From VFBF01 sp034440275 (GTDB taxonomy: Bacteria; Pseudomonadota; Alphaproteobacteria; Caulobacterales; Aquidulcibacteraceae), in contig JAWXBS010000234.1 in the NCBI GenBank assembly GCA_034440275.1, forward strand, positions 1 through 8,701: DNA of 8,701 bases. Direction: 5' to 3'. The notes below the pieces were generated by a model that saw only the letters and a list, made by a program, of their open reading frames with translations, was not told where the DNA came from and ran no database searches. Made by a program: the position numbers and the translations under genes. How positions within the stretch are numbered: position 1 is the first letter of the stretch; every line of letters begins with the position of its first letter. This document shows, one piece after another, positions 1-5,894 of this stretch.

Positions 1-52
1 ATGTGGGGGTGGCGGTTGCAGTCGGCTGGGGTTGGGCCGGCGTGTCGGACAC
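1..52 (-). CDS. 5' end of an unidentified gene, cut by window edge
   Basis: A minus-strand reading frame opens with GTG at 52-50 and stays open to the window edge, giving M-SDTPAQPQPTATATPT. A good Shine-Dalgarno GGAGG (complement of 61-65) sits 8 nt upstream of the GTG. An in-frame ATG at 88-86 is an alternative start that would add 12 residues, but its purine-rich stretch directly abuts the ATG. The visible residues are Pro/Thr/Ala-rich low-complexity sequence and give no clue to function. The gene follows the methyltransferase that ends at 121 on the same strand, so it may be the next gene of that operon. Only 17 codons are visible, so the call rests mainly on the ribosome binding site and the position. 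Confidence 0.45.
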   Translation of the reverse strand, partial: MSDTPAQPQPTATATPT

Positions 53-85
53 TGATGGAACCTCCGCAATGGAGCGCCACTCTAC

Positions 86-102
86 CATCCCTCCCGGATG
101 GA
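86..102. other. Small hairpin between two minus-strand genes
   Basis: CCATCC and GGATGG form a perfect 6-bp stem around a 5-nt loop. It lies between the methyltransferase stop codon (121) and the likely GTG start at 52. No T-run follows on either strand, so it is at best a weak terminator. It could instead influence translation of the downstream gene, because the GGGAG of the minus-strand loop is purine-rich. Confidence 0.25.
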
Positions 103-120
103 TGCGCTCGTCCCTTAGAC

Positions 121-1038
121 TTATGTGGGAATGCCCGGCGGGCGATTCCAGCGGGCGAAGAGCGCCGTCGGCAACAATCGGTCCGATTTTTCTTCCCGCA
201 ACGCCATTTCACCGGCCTCGATCTGCCCGCCCAGCCCTTGCAGCGCATCGGCCAGCGTTCGGCTAAGGGCGAGGTGTGAGAGGCGCAGGGCATAGAGCGT
301 GGCGATGACGAAAGTCGGTCGCTCACCCTGATCGGCAAGGATCGGGCGCAGGGACGAGAGGAGATCGAGGAGCTGTTCGTCCAGCCGCCAGATCTCGCCG
401 TTGGGGCCGCGGCCATGCTTGGGGGGATCGAGAATAATGCCGTCGTACTTCTTGCCGCGCCGCGCCTCGCGCTTGACGAAGGCGAGCGCATCGTCGGCGA
501 TCCAGCGGATCGGCGCGTCGGTCATTTTTGCCAGGTCCTGGTTCTGGCGGGCGAAGCCGATGGCCTTTTTCGACGCGTCCACGTGGGTGACCTGCGCGCC
601 GGCGGCGGCGGCCATGAGGCTCGCGACGCCGGTGTAGCCGAACAGATTCAGGATCTGTGCGCCGGGAGTGATGTGCTCGTTGGCCCAGTTCCAATGCACG
701 GCCTGCTCGGGGAAGAAGCCCAGGTGGCGGAAGGGCGTGCAGCGCGCGTGGAAGGCGATGTCGCGGTAGCGGATCGGCCAGCTTTCCGGGATGTCGCGCG
801 TTGTGCGCCAGCGGCCCATCTCCTCCGCTTCGTCGGCGGCGGGAGAGAAGCGCGCGTCCACCTGCCACTTGTCCGGGTTCGATTGCGCACGCCACAGCGC
901 TTGCGGTTCGGGACGCGCGAATTTGTATGGGCCCACGCGCTCGAGTTTCCAGCCGTCGCCGGAGTCGAGCAGGGCGTAGTCCTTCCACCCGTCGGCGATG
1001 AGGATTTTCGGATGCGGTTCAGTCACGGGCCCCGGCAT
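121..1038 (-). CDS. Class I SAM-dependent rRNA-type methyltransferase (COG1092/RlmI-like)
   Basis: The predicted protein has 305 residues and is a class I (Rossmann-fold) SAM-dependent methyltransferase. SAM-binding motif I is NLFGYTG (about residues 131-137), the acidic motif II is VDASKKA (153-159), an ADDALAF segment follows (181-187), and the catalytic-loop motif is LDPPKHGRG (203-211). The DPPK-containing loop is typical of the COG1092/Methyltrans_SAM group, which includes E. coli RlmI, a 23S rRNA m5C enzyme. The N-terminal PUA RNA-binding domain of RlmI is not recognisable. The N-terminal 110 residues instead look like the beta-rich region of shorter alphaproteobacterial homologues. I chose the ATG at 1038-1036 because AGGAGG lies 4 nt upstream. 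An ATG at 1062 would add 8 residues but lacks that site. The gene start overlaps the end of the upstream SpoU/TrmH gene by 20 nt, so the two are probably co-transcribed and translationally coupled. The exact RNA substrate is unknown. Confidence 0.88.
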   Translation of the reverse strand: MPGPVTEPHPKILIADGWKDYALLDSGDGWKLERVGPYKFARPEPQALWRAQSNPDKWQVDARFSPAADEAEEMGRWRTTRDIPESWPIRYRDIAFHARCTPFRHLGFFPEQAVHWNWANEHITPGAQILNLFGYTGVASLMAAAAGAQVTHVDASKKAIGFARQNQDLAKMTDAPIRWIADDALAFVKREARRGKKYDGIILDPPKHGRGPNGEIWRLDEQLLDLLSSLRPILADQGERPTFVIATLYALRLSHLALSRTLADALQGLGGQIEAGEMALREEKSDRLLPTALFARWNRPPGIPT

Positions 1039-1840
1039 AGCCCCTCCTGCGCCACACGTCATAGAGCATCACCCCGGTAGCGATCGCGAGATTGAGCGAG
1101 TCCGCGCGGCCCTTCATCGGAATTTTCACGAGCGCGTCGCACGCTCCTTCCATGTTCTCCGGCAGGCCCGACTGTTCATTGCCCATGAACACGACGACGC
1201 CGCGCTCGGCGGGGAAGGCGTCGTGCGGATCGACGCCCTTCAGCGAAGCGCCGACGAGCAGGAGATCGCGCCCGCGTCGCCAGGCTTCGAACGTCGTGAA
1301 GTCCGTGCGCGCGAGCGGCATGGCGAAGATCGAACCCATGGTCGCGCGCACAGCTTCCACCGAAAAGGGATCGCAGGTTTGGCCGACGAGGATCACGCCT
1401 TGGGCGCCGACAGAGTCCGCCGTCCGCATGATGGTGCCCAGATTGCCCGGATCGCGGACGCCCTCAAGGGCGATGAAGAAGCCGGGCTTTTCCTTCGGTA
1501 GTTCATCGAGGGCCACAAAGCGTTGGCGGTAAGCTCCGATGACCGTCTGCGGATTGTCGCGCTTGCCGATCTGGCCGAGGATGGCCTCGCTCGTCTCGAT
1601 GACGCGCGCGCCGGCCTTCGCCGCAGCGCTTGCCAGTTTCTTAACCTGCGGCCGTTCGAGCGCCGCTTCCGATACCGCCATGATCTCCGGCCAGACGCCG
1701 AGGTCGGCCGCCTCGGACGCGAGACGTGCGCCTTCCGCGAGAAAAAGTCCCGTCTCGGCGCGGGTCTTTTTCAGGTGCAGAGCCTTCAGACTCTTCACGA
1801 CCGGATTGGCGGCGCTGGTGATGCGTAAGGGTGCGGACAT
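1019..1840 (-). CDS. TrmH/SpoU-family RNA 2'-O-methyltransferase
   Basis: The 273-residue protein has the layout of SpoU (SPOUT) 2'-O-ribose methyltransferases. An N-terminal substrate-binding domain begins ITSAANPVVKSLKALHLKK and continues with LFLAEGARLASEA (about 7-45). The knotted catalytic domain carries motif 1 DPGNLGTIMRTADSVGA (130-146), motif 2 FMGNEQSGLP (218-227) and motif 3 IPMKGRADSLNLAIATGVMLYD (240-261). The motif-1 Arg (R139), the Glu in GNEQSG and the SLN segment are the family's key positions, and all are present. The family methylates the ribose of tRNA or rRNA, and the RlmB/RlmH-like N-domain suggests an rRNA target, but this is inference. The start at 1840 is chosen because the protein there begins MSAPLRITS, as expected for the family. 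An open frame extends to 1888 but its extra residues look unrelated. No strong Shine-Dalgarno is visible before this ATG. The stop overlaps the start of the next methyltransferase gene. Confidence 0.9.
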   Translation of the reverse strand: MSAPLRITSAANPVVKSLKALHLKKTRAETGLFLAEGARLASEAADLGVWPEIMAVSEAALERPQVKKLASAAAKAGARVIETSEAILGQIGKRDNPQTVIGAYRQRFVALDELPKEKPGFFIALEGVRDPGNLGTIMRTADSVGAQGVILVGQTCDPFSVEAVRATMGSIFAMPLARTDFTTFEAWRRGRDLLLVGASLKGVDPHDAFPAERGVVVFMGNEQSGLPENMEGACDALVKIPMKGRADSLNLAIATGVMLYDVWRRRGYAGARD

Positions 1841-2046
1841 GCTTTCGGAGGGGCGCAAAGGTCGGCAATCGCCTGCCGCGCGATACAATTCGCAAGATGA
1901 GCGTTAATCTTCTCTACATGGAAAAGGAACGCTCGTTTCAGGGTTTTCCTGTTTTTGTTAGGGCTGACAAAATGTAGCCTGCGTCGCGCCCGGTTGAATA
2001 CAGGTTCAACGGGCTCTCCTGCTAGGCGAATGGAAGTGAGCGTGCG
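1841..2046. promoter_or_regulatory. Divergent intergenic region
   Basis: This stretch separates the minus-strand RNA methyltransferase pair from the plus-strand membrane/OmpA operon and must hold both promoters. The middle part (about 1901-1975) is clearly AT-richer than the flanking genes. For the minus strand a possible promoter is TTAACG (complement of 1902-1907), a 16-nt spacer and TATCGC (complement of 1880-1885), about 40 nt upstream of the ATG. For the plus strand I could not choose one convincing promoter among several weak matches. A strong inverted repeat lies at 1988-2014. No tRNA or small RNA gene was recognised. Confidence 0.45.
1988..2014 (+). promoter_or_regulatory. Inverted repeat in leader of the plus-strand operon
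   Basis: The arms GCCC-(G)-GTTGAA and TTCAAC-GGGC pair over 10 bp with one bulged G and a 6-nt loop (TACAGG). The repeat ends 32 nt before the ATG at 2047. It could be an operator for a dimeric regulator or a stem-loop in the 5' leader. No T-run follows on the plus strand, so a terminator role is less likely. Confidence 0.45.
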
Positions 2047-2259
2047 ATGACGAACCTCATCCTGTCCTACATCGCGCTCTTTGCGGGAGCGATCGCCGTC
2101 GGCTTCGCCGGCGGCTGGCTGCTGCGCGCCATCGTCATGCACGGCGTGCGCCGCGACGTCGAAGACGACATCGACCGCCTGGACGACGCCGTCCAGATGG
2201 CCCGCTCGCGCGCAGCGGTCGGTGGCGAACCCCTCGTCGCGGAGGGCCGCGCCGAATGA
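2047..2259 (+). CDS. Small single-pass membrane protein, first gene of operon
   Basis: This encodes a 70-residue protein of unknown function. Residues about 3-26 (LILSYIALFAGAIAVGFAGG) form one glycine/alanine-rich transmembrane helix. It is followed by Arg residues (R27, R35, R36) and then an acidic, helix-prone tail (DVEDDIDRLDDAVQMARSR, 37-55). By the positive-inside rule the tail should be cytoplasmic. The stop codon overlaps the start of the OmpA-family gene in an ATGA arrangement at 2256-2259, so the two are translationally coupled and the protein probably acts with it. The ribosome binding site is weak (GGAAG about 10 nt upstream). The correct frame is supported by the coupling, a sensible membrane topology and typical codon use. 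I recognise no family. Confidence 0.75.
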   Translation: MTNLILSYIALFAGAIAVGFAGGWLLRAIVMHGVRRDVEDDIDRLDDAVQMARSRAAVGGEPLVAEGRAE

Positions 2260-3365
2260 ACACGTCGGGATCGTGCTGGACGGGCTTCTGGCTGGGCTGC
2301 GGCATCGCCGCATTCGCCCTGGCCGCCGCCATGTTCGGTCCCCACGCGCTGTCGCTCTCGGGCATTGAGGCGCAGCTGAAGTCGAGCGTCGAACGCGCGC
2401 TGGTGAAGAACGGCGTGGCGGAAATTGCCGTCGACATGGACGGGCAAACGGCGGTGCTCTCCGGCGGCGTCGCGTCGTCTGGCGAGCAGGTGCGCGTCGA
2501 GGAAATCGCGCTGACGTCCGCAGGACCGGGCGGCGCGTATATGGGCGGCGTCACCGGGGTCGACAACCAGACGATCGTCGGCACGCGCGTTTCTCCGTTT
2601 TCGTGGAGCGCGGAGAAGACGTCCTCCGGCGTCACGCTCTCAGGCCACGTGCCGAGCGAGCGGGCGCGCAATCGTCTGCTCGAGGCCGCACGCGCGCCGT
2701 TCTCGGGATTGACCGTCACGGATCGCATGACCGTCGCGCTCGGCGCGCCGTCGCCGATCTGGGATGACATTGCGCTCGATGCGCTGCGGCAGCTTGGCAA
2801 GCTGAAGCGCGGCAAGGCGCGTCTGGTGGATAGCCGTCTCGCCATCATCGGCGAAGGCGAGCAGGCGTCGGTCGCCGACGTGGGCGCACATTTCGACAAG
2901 CCGCTCGCCGCGCCCTACACGCTGGCGGTGAAGGACCTCACCGTCGAAGGCCAGAGCCTCGGCATCCGCGAGATCGAGGGCCTCAATCTCTCCGAGGCGA
3001 GCGCCGAAACCTGCCAGAATGCGTTCCGGCTGCTCATGCGCAACAACGTGATCGAGTTCGAGACCGGTTCGGCGACGATCGATCCGTCCAGCCGTCAGCT
3101 TCTGGACAACCTCGCCACCGTCGCACGTCGGTGTGACGGCTATGCCATCGCGGTCGCGGGCCACACCGACAATGTCGGCGATCCCGCTCTCAACATGTCC
3201 CTTTCGCACACGCGCTCGCAGTCGGTGCGCGATTACCTCGTCAATCGCGGCGTCGCCGTGGAGCGGCTGAGCGCGAAGGGCTTCGGACAGACGGCGCCGA
3301 AAGCGCCCAACAACACAGCGGAAAACCGCGCCCGCAATCGCCGCATTGAATTCACCGTGACCTGA
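2256..3365 (+). CDS. OmpA-family protein with BON-like region, predicted peptidoglycan-binding
   Basis: This 369-residue protein begins with one hydrophobic segment (about 8-27), either a membrane anchor or an uncleaved signal. Two BON-like stretches follow: about 36-90, with AVDMDGQTAVLSGGV, and about 117-164, with SSGVTLSGHVPSERARNRLLEAA. The C-terminal OmpA/MotB/Pal-type domain covers about 265-369 and contains FETGSATID, AGHTDNVGDP and ENRARNRRIEF. D305 (in HTDNVG) and R320, fifteen residues later, match the Asp/Arg pair that grips diaminopimelate in OmpA-like domains, so the protein is expected to bind peptidoglycan in the periplasm. C253 and C293 flank the domain start and could form a disulfide. 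The BON-plus-OmpA order is that of mycobacterial ArfA (OmpATb). The start overlaps the preceding stop by 4 nt, and the next gene begins 12 nt after this stop. The OmpA domain is certain; the BON assignment is by eye. Confidence 0.9.
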   Translation: MNTSGSCWTGFWLGCGIAAFALAAAMFGPHALSLSGIEAQLKSSVERALVKNGVAEIAVDMDGQTAVLSGGVASSGEQVRVEEIALTSAGPGGAYMGGVTGVDNQTIVGTRVSPFSWSAEKTSSGVTLSGHVPSERARNRLLEAARAPFSGLTVTDRMTVALGAPSPIWDDIALDALRQLGKLKRGKARLVDSRLAIIGEGEQASVADVGAHFDKPLAAPYTLAVKDLTVEGQSLGIREIEGLNLSEASAETCQNAFRLLMRNNVIEFETGSATIDPSSRQLLDNLATVARRCDGYAIAVAGHTDNVGDPALNMSLSHTRSQSVRDYLVNRGVAVERLSAKGFGQTAPKAPNNTAENRARNRRIEFTVT

Positions 3366-3377
3366 GGCCTGGCCCCC

Positions 3378-5027
3378 ATGCTCTACCTCCTTCAACAGCT
3401 CGCGGTGCCGCTCGCACTGGCTGCGGTGTTTGGCGGCGGCCTTGCCGGCTGGAGCTGGCACTGCATCCGCAATCGCGCTCTCTGGATCGAACGAGACGGC
3501 GAGCGCAACCGGCTTCGCAACGAATTGCTGGGTCTTGTCGGCTACGCGCCCGTCAACGATCGTGGCTACGCCCTCGGCAACGCCGAACTCGATGCGCTGC
3601 AGATCCGTTACGAGCAGGCCAACGAGGAAGCGGACGCCCTGCGCCGCGAGCTCGGTGAACGCGAGACGGCGTGCGCGGAACATGATCGCCGCATCCGCGA
3701 TCTTGAAGCCGCGCTGCAGGCGTCGTCCACCGACTCCGGCGCGGCCGAACGTCTCCTGATGCTGGAGACCGCGCTGCGCGACGCGGAGACCAAGGGCGCC
3801 GATCTCGAGCGCCGTGCAGCGTTGCTTGAAGCCGATCTCGATTCAGCGACTTTGCCGAAGGACGATGCCGAGACGGTGGAAGTTCGCGCGCTGCGTTGGA
3901 AGTCCCGCTATCTCGACAGTCGCGTCGGCTTCCTTGAAGCTAGGGACAATCTCGCCGGCGCATCCTCGCCGATGGTCGACCTCAGCGGCGACCTCGCGCT
4001 CGCCCATGCGCGCATCGCAGCTCTGGAATCGGCGCCCGCGCCGGATGACGATCTCAACCGCGAACGCTGGCGCACGCGCTATGCAGAAGCCCGTGTGCGC
4101 TATCTCGAAGGCGAACTGAAAGCGCCGAAGCCTGAGCCCATCGCGTTTGCGGCGCCCGTCGAACCCGTGGACTCCGAAGCCGACAATCGCCGCCGCTGGC
4201 GCCAGCGCTATCTTGAAGCGCGTGTTTCGTGGCTCGAAGGCCGTCTACGCGACGCGGGCGGTCGCAGCGTGGAAGAACCCACGCCGCAGGCCCTTGTCGA
4301 CACAGCTGAACGCGACAACGCCCGCGCCGATCTCGCGGCGCTGCGTGATCGCCTTGCCGCCGCTGAATCGCGCGCGACGCAGGCCGTCGGCGAACGGGCG
4401 CGGATGGCGGGCATCCTTGCCGAGAAGGAGGGCGCGCTTGCGGGCGCCCAGTCCGATACGAGCGCGGCCACCCGTCGCCTCGCCGATCTCGAAGCCGAGC
4501 GCACGAAGCTGCTGGCGCGGATCGCGGAACTCGAAGCGGCGCCGAAGCCGGAGCCCGTGATGGTGGAAGCGCCTGTGCCGGCGGAGGATCCCGAAGCCGC
4601 GCGTCTCAAGTGGCGCTCGCGTTATCTCGACAGTCGGGTGCGCTATCTCGAACAATCCATCGCGCTGGCGCCGAAGTCGTCTGCCGAGCAGCGTCCGCTG
4701 GCGCCGCGCGACGACACGTTTGCGCCGATGGAGCAGGGCGGGGCCGAAGTGAAGCCGCAGGGTCTGCCGGCTGCCCGCGGCGGCGCGCCGGACGATCTGC
4801 GGATGATCGCGGGCGTCACGCCGCGCATCGAGTCGACGCTGAATTCACTCGGCGTCTATCACTTCGACCAGATCGCGCAGTGGTCTGCGGCGAACATCGA
4901 CTGGATCGAGCGCTATCTCGCCTTCAAGGGCCGGATCGGGCGCGAGCAGTGGGTCGAGCAGGCCCGTGCGCTGGCCAACGGCGGCGGCGCGGATGCGCGG
5001 CGCTATCTCGAAGGCGAGCCCGTCTGA
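3378..5027 (+). CDS. Membrane-anchored coiled-coil protein with four WRxRYLxxRVxxLE motifs and C-terminal HhH domain
   Basis: The 549-residue protein starts with one transmembrane helix (about 8-28). Arg residues follow it (R31, R33, R39), suggesting a cytoplasmic body. Residues about 65-155 and 305-387 are Ala/Glu/Arg-rich coiled coil. A near-identical motif occurs four times: WKSRYLDSRVGFLE (174-187), WRTRYAEARVRYLE (231-244), WRQRYLEARVSWLE (274-287) and WRSRYLDSRVRYLE (412-425). Proline-rich linkers lie between some copies. The C-terminal part (about 471-532; DDLRMIAGV, then GVYHFDQIAQWSA, then FKGRIGREQWV) matches the COG3743-type helix-hairpin-helix domain common at the ends of alphaproteobacterial proteins. 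That domain normally reads GVGP; here it is GVTP. Catalytic nuclease activity is not implied. The gene sits 12 nt after the OmpA-family gene, so it is probably a functional partner. It could be a scaffold linking the envelope to DNA or another cytoplasmic target, but this is inference. Confidence 0.85.
   Translation: MLYLLQQLAVPLALAAVFGGGLAGWSWHCIRNRALWIERDGERNRLRNELLGLVGYAPVNDRGYALGNAELDALQIRYEQANEEADALRRELGERETACAEHDRRIRDLEAALQASSTDSGAAERLLMLETALRDAETKGADLERRAALLEADLDSATLPKDDAETVEVRALRWKSRYLDSRVGFLEARDNLAGASSPMVDLSGDLALAHARIAALESAPAPDDDLNRERWRTRYAEARVRYLEGELKAPKPEPIAFAAPVEPVDSEADNRRRWRQRYLEARVSWLEGRLRDAGGRSVEEPTPQALVDTAERDNARADLAALRDRLAAAESRATQAVGERARMAGILAEKEGALAGAQSDTSAATRRLADLEAERTKLLARIAELEAAPKPEPVMVEAPVPAEDPEAARLKWRSRYLDSRVRYLEQSIALAPKSSAEQRPLAPRDDTFAPMEQGGAEVKPQGLPAARGGAPDDLRMIAGVTPRIESTLNSLGVYHFDQIAQWSAANIDWIERYLAFKGRIGREQWVEQARALANGGGADARRYLEGEPV
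3897..4652 (+). repeat. Four dispersed copies of a 14-residue coding motif
   Basis: The motif W-[KR]-x-R-Y-[LA]-[DE]-[SA]-R-V-x-[FYW]-L-E is encoded at 3897-3938, 4068-4109, 4197-4238 and 4611-4652. The copies start 57, 43 and 138 codons apart, so this is not a tandem array. The Trp, both Arg residues flanking the motif core, the Tyr and the final Leu-Glu are invariant. A degenerate echo, RRYLEG, ends the protein. Confidence 0.85.
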
Positions 5028-5032
5028 GCCGC

Positions 5033-5443
5033 ATGTCCGAACCTCAGGCGCAGTTTTCATTCGAGACCGTCGCCGCGCCCGAGCACATCGACGAACTCGG
5101 CCACGTCAATCACAAGGTCTATGTGGGCTGGGCCGAAGAGGCGGGCGTGCGCCACTGGCGGGCGTTTGCGAGCGCGGCGATGCAGGCGCAGTACGTCTGG
5201 GTCGCGTCGCGGCTGGAGATGGATTTCCTGCGCGAGACAAAACTCGGCGAAGCGATCCGTGTGGAAACCTGGCTCGGCGAGTTGCGTGGCGCGCGGTTCG
5301 ATCGCCATGTGCGCATTCTCGGCGCCGATGGCCTGGAGAAAGCCCGCGCAAAGACGACATGGGCGCTGCTCGACGCCGTGAAGCGCCGCCCGGCCCGTGT
5401 CCCCGCAGACCTCGCCGCCGCCTTCGCTCAGCCGCTGAAATAG
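5033..5443 (+). CDS. Hot-dog-fold acyl-CoA thioesterase (4HBT/YbgC-like)
   Basis: The 136-residue protein is the length expected for a single hot-dog domain. The segment HIDELGHVNHKVYVGWAEEAG (19-39) matches the active-site region of 4HBT/YbgC-type thioesterases, with D20 as the likely catalytic acid and the GHVNH turn leading into the central hot-dog helix. The following FLRETKLGEAIRVETWLGE (65-83) and RHVRILGADGLEKARAKTTWALLD (91-114) are the usual long beta strands. Such enzymes hydrolyse acyl-CoA thioesters in the cytoplasm; the acyl chain preferred here cannot be deduced. The start ATG at 5033 lies 5 nt after the upstream stop codon and gives a normal N-terminus (MSEPQAQFSFETV). The gene is the last of the plus-strand operon. 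Its final 16 bp overlap the 3' end of the convergent VOC gene. Confidence 0.85.
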   Translation: MSEPQAQFSFETVAAPEHIDELGHVNHKVYVGWAEEAGVRHWRAFASAAMQAQYVWVASRLEMDFLRETKLGEAIRVETWLGELRGARFDRHVRILGADGLEKARAKTTWALLDAVKRRPARVPADLAAAFAQPLK

Positions 5444-5820
5444 GCGCAGAGCTTGTTGCCTGCCGGATCGCGGACATACGCGCCGTAGAACGGCGGTTCG
5501 AACGACCCGCGCATGCCCGGCGCGCCTTCATCCTTGCCGCCGGCTTCGAGCGCTGCGGCGTAGAACGCATCCACATTGGCGCGGCTTCCCGCCTTGAAGG
5601 CGAGCATCGAGCCATTGCCGAAGGTCGCCGCGCCGCCGTCATGCGGTTTGGCGAGCATGATGTCGGGCAGGCCCTCGGCCTTTTCCTTCGGCCCGTAGCC
5701 GACCCAGCCCGAGCCCGGATCCTTGAATGTCTGCACATAGCCGAGCGGCGCGAAGGCCGCGTCGTAGAAGGCAGCGGACTGGTCGATGCCGTTGTGGCCG
5801 ATGGTGACGTAGCCGATCAT
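5428..5820 (-). CDS. VOC-family (glyoxalase/bleomycin-resistance fold) protein
   Basis: The 130-residue protein has two beta-alpha-beta-beta-beta modules of the vicinal-oxygen-chelate fold. It begins MIGYVTIGHNGIDQSAAFYD, with LGYVQTFKDPGSGWVGYG closing the first module. The second contains SRANVDAFYAAALEAGGKDEGAPG and ends YGAYVRDPAGNKLCAYF, the classic C-terminal signature. H9 is a plausible metal ligand. The family includes glyoxalase I, dioxygenases and antibiotic-binding proteins, and this short single-chain form cannot be assigned a reaction. The ATG at 5820 is chosen because GGGAGG lies 8 nt upstream; an open frame extends further but has no such support. The gene has its own likely promoter with a LexA-type box. 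It converges on the thioesterase gene, with the two stop ends overlapping. Confidence 0.87.
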   Translation of the reverse strand: MIGYVTIGHNGIDQSAAFYDAAFAPLGYVQTFKDPGSGWVGYGPKEKAEGLPDIMLAKPHDGGAATFGNGSMLAFKAGSRANVDAFYAAALEAGGKDEGAPGMRGSFEPPFYGAYVRDPAGNKLCAYFSG

Positions 5821-5870
5821 TTCTTGATCCTCCCGTTGGATGCGCACTTTCTGGATCGCCGCGCGAAAGC

Positions 5871-5891
5871 CGTCAAGAACAAATACGGAAC
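5871..5891 (-). promoter_or_regulatory. LexA-type box with adjacent -35-like element, upstream of VOC gene
   Basis: Read on the minus strand the region is GTTC, seven bases CGTATTT, GTTC (5891-5877), followed directly by TTGACG (5876-5871). GTTC-N7-GTTC is the established LexA operator of Alphaproteobacteria. TTGACG fits a sigma70 -35 element, and about 17 nt downstream there is only a weak -10 match (CAGAAA). The box lies between the csaA stop and the VOC start, about 57 nt upstream of the VOC ATG. This suggests that the VOC gene is repressed by LexA and induced by DNA damage. Confidence 0.6.
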
Positions 5892-5894
5892 ATT

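Noticed and set aside
1927..1960. GGAAC followed by a GTT downstream as an EcfG (general stress) promoter
   Set aside because: The distance between the two parts is about 20 nt, outside the usual 16-18 nt spacing, and the -10 part is not a full CGTT.
1905..2046. Possible tRNA or small RNA in the divergent region, suggested by the GTTGAA/TTCAAC stem
   Set aside because: No cloverleaf, anticodon loop or T-loop consensus could be assembled around the stem.
2640..3683. Minus-strand open frame of 347 codons opposite the OmpA-family and coiled-coil genes
   Set aside because: The opposite strand encodes conserved OmpA motifs over the same bases; this frame shows no recognisable domain or good ribosome binding site.
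4610..5032. N-terminal extension of the thioesterase frame back to 4610
   Set aside because: It lies out of frame inside the coiled-coil gene and is Arg/Ala-rich shadow sequence; the thioesterase domain begins near the ATG at 5033.
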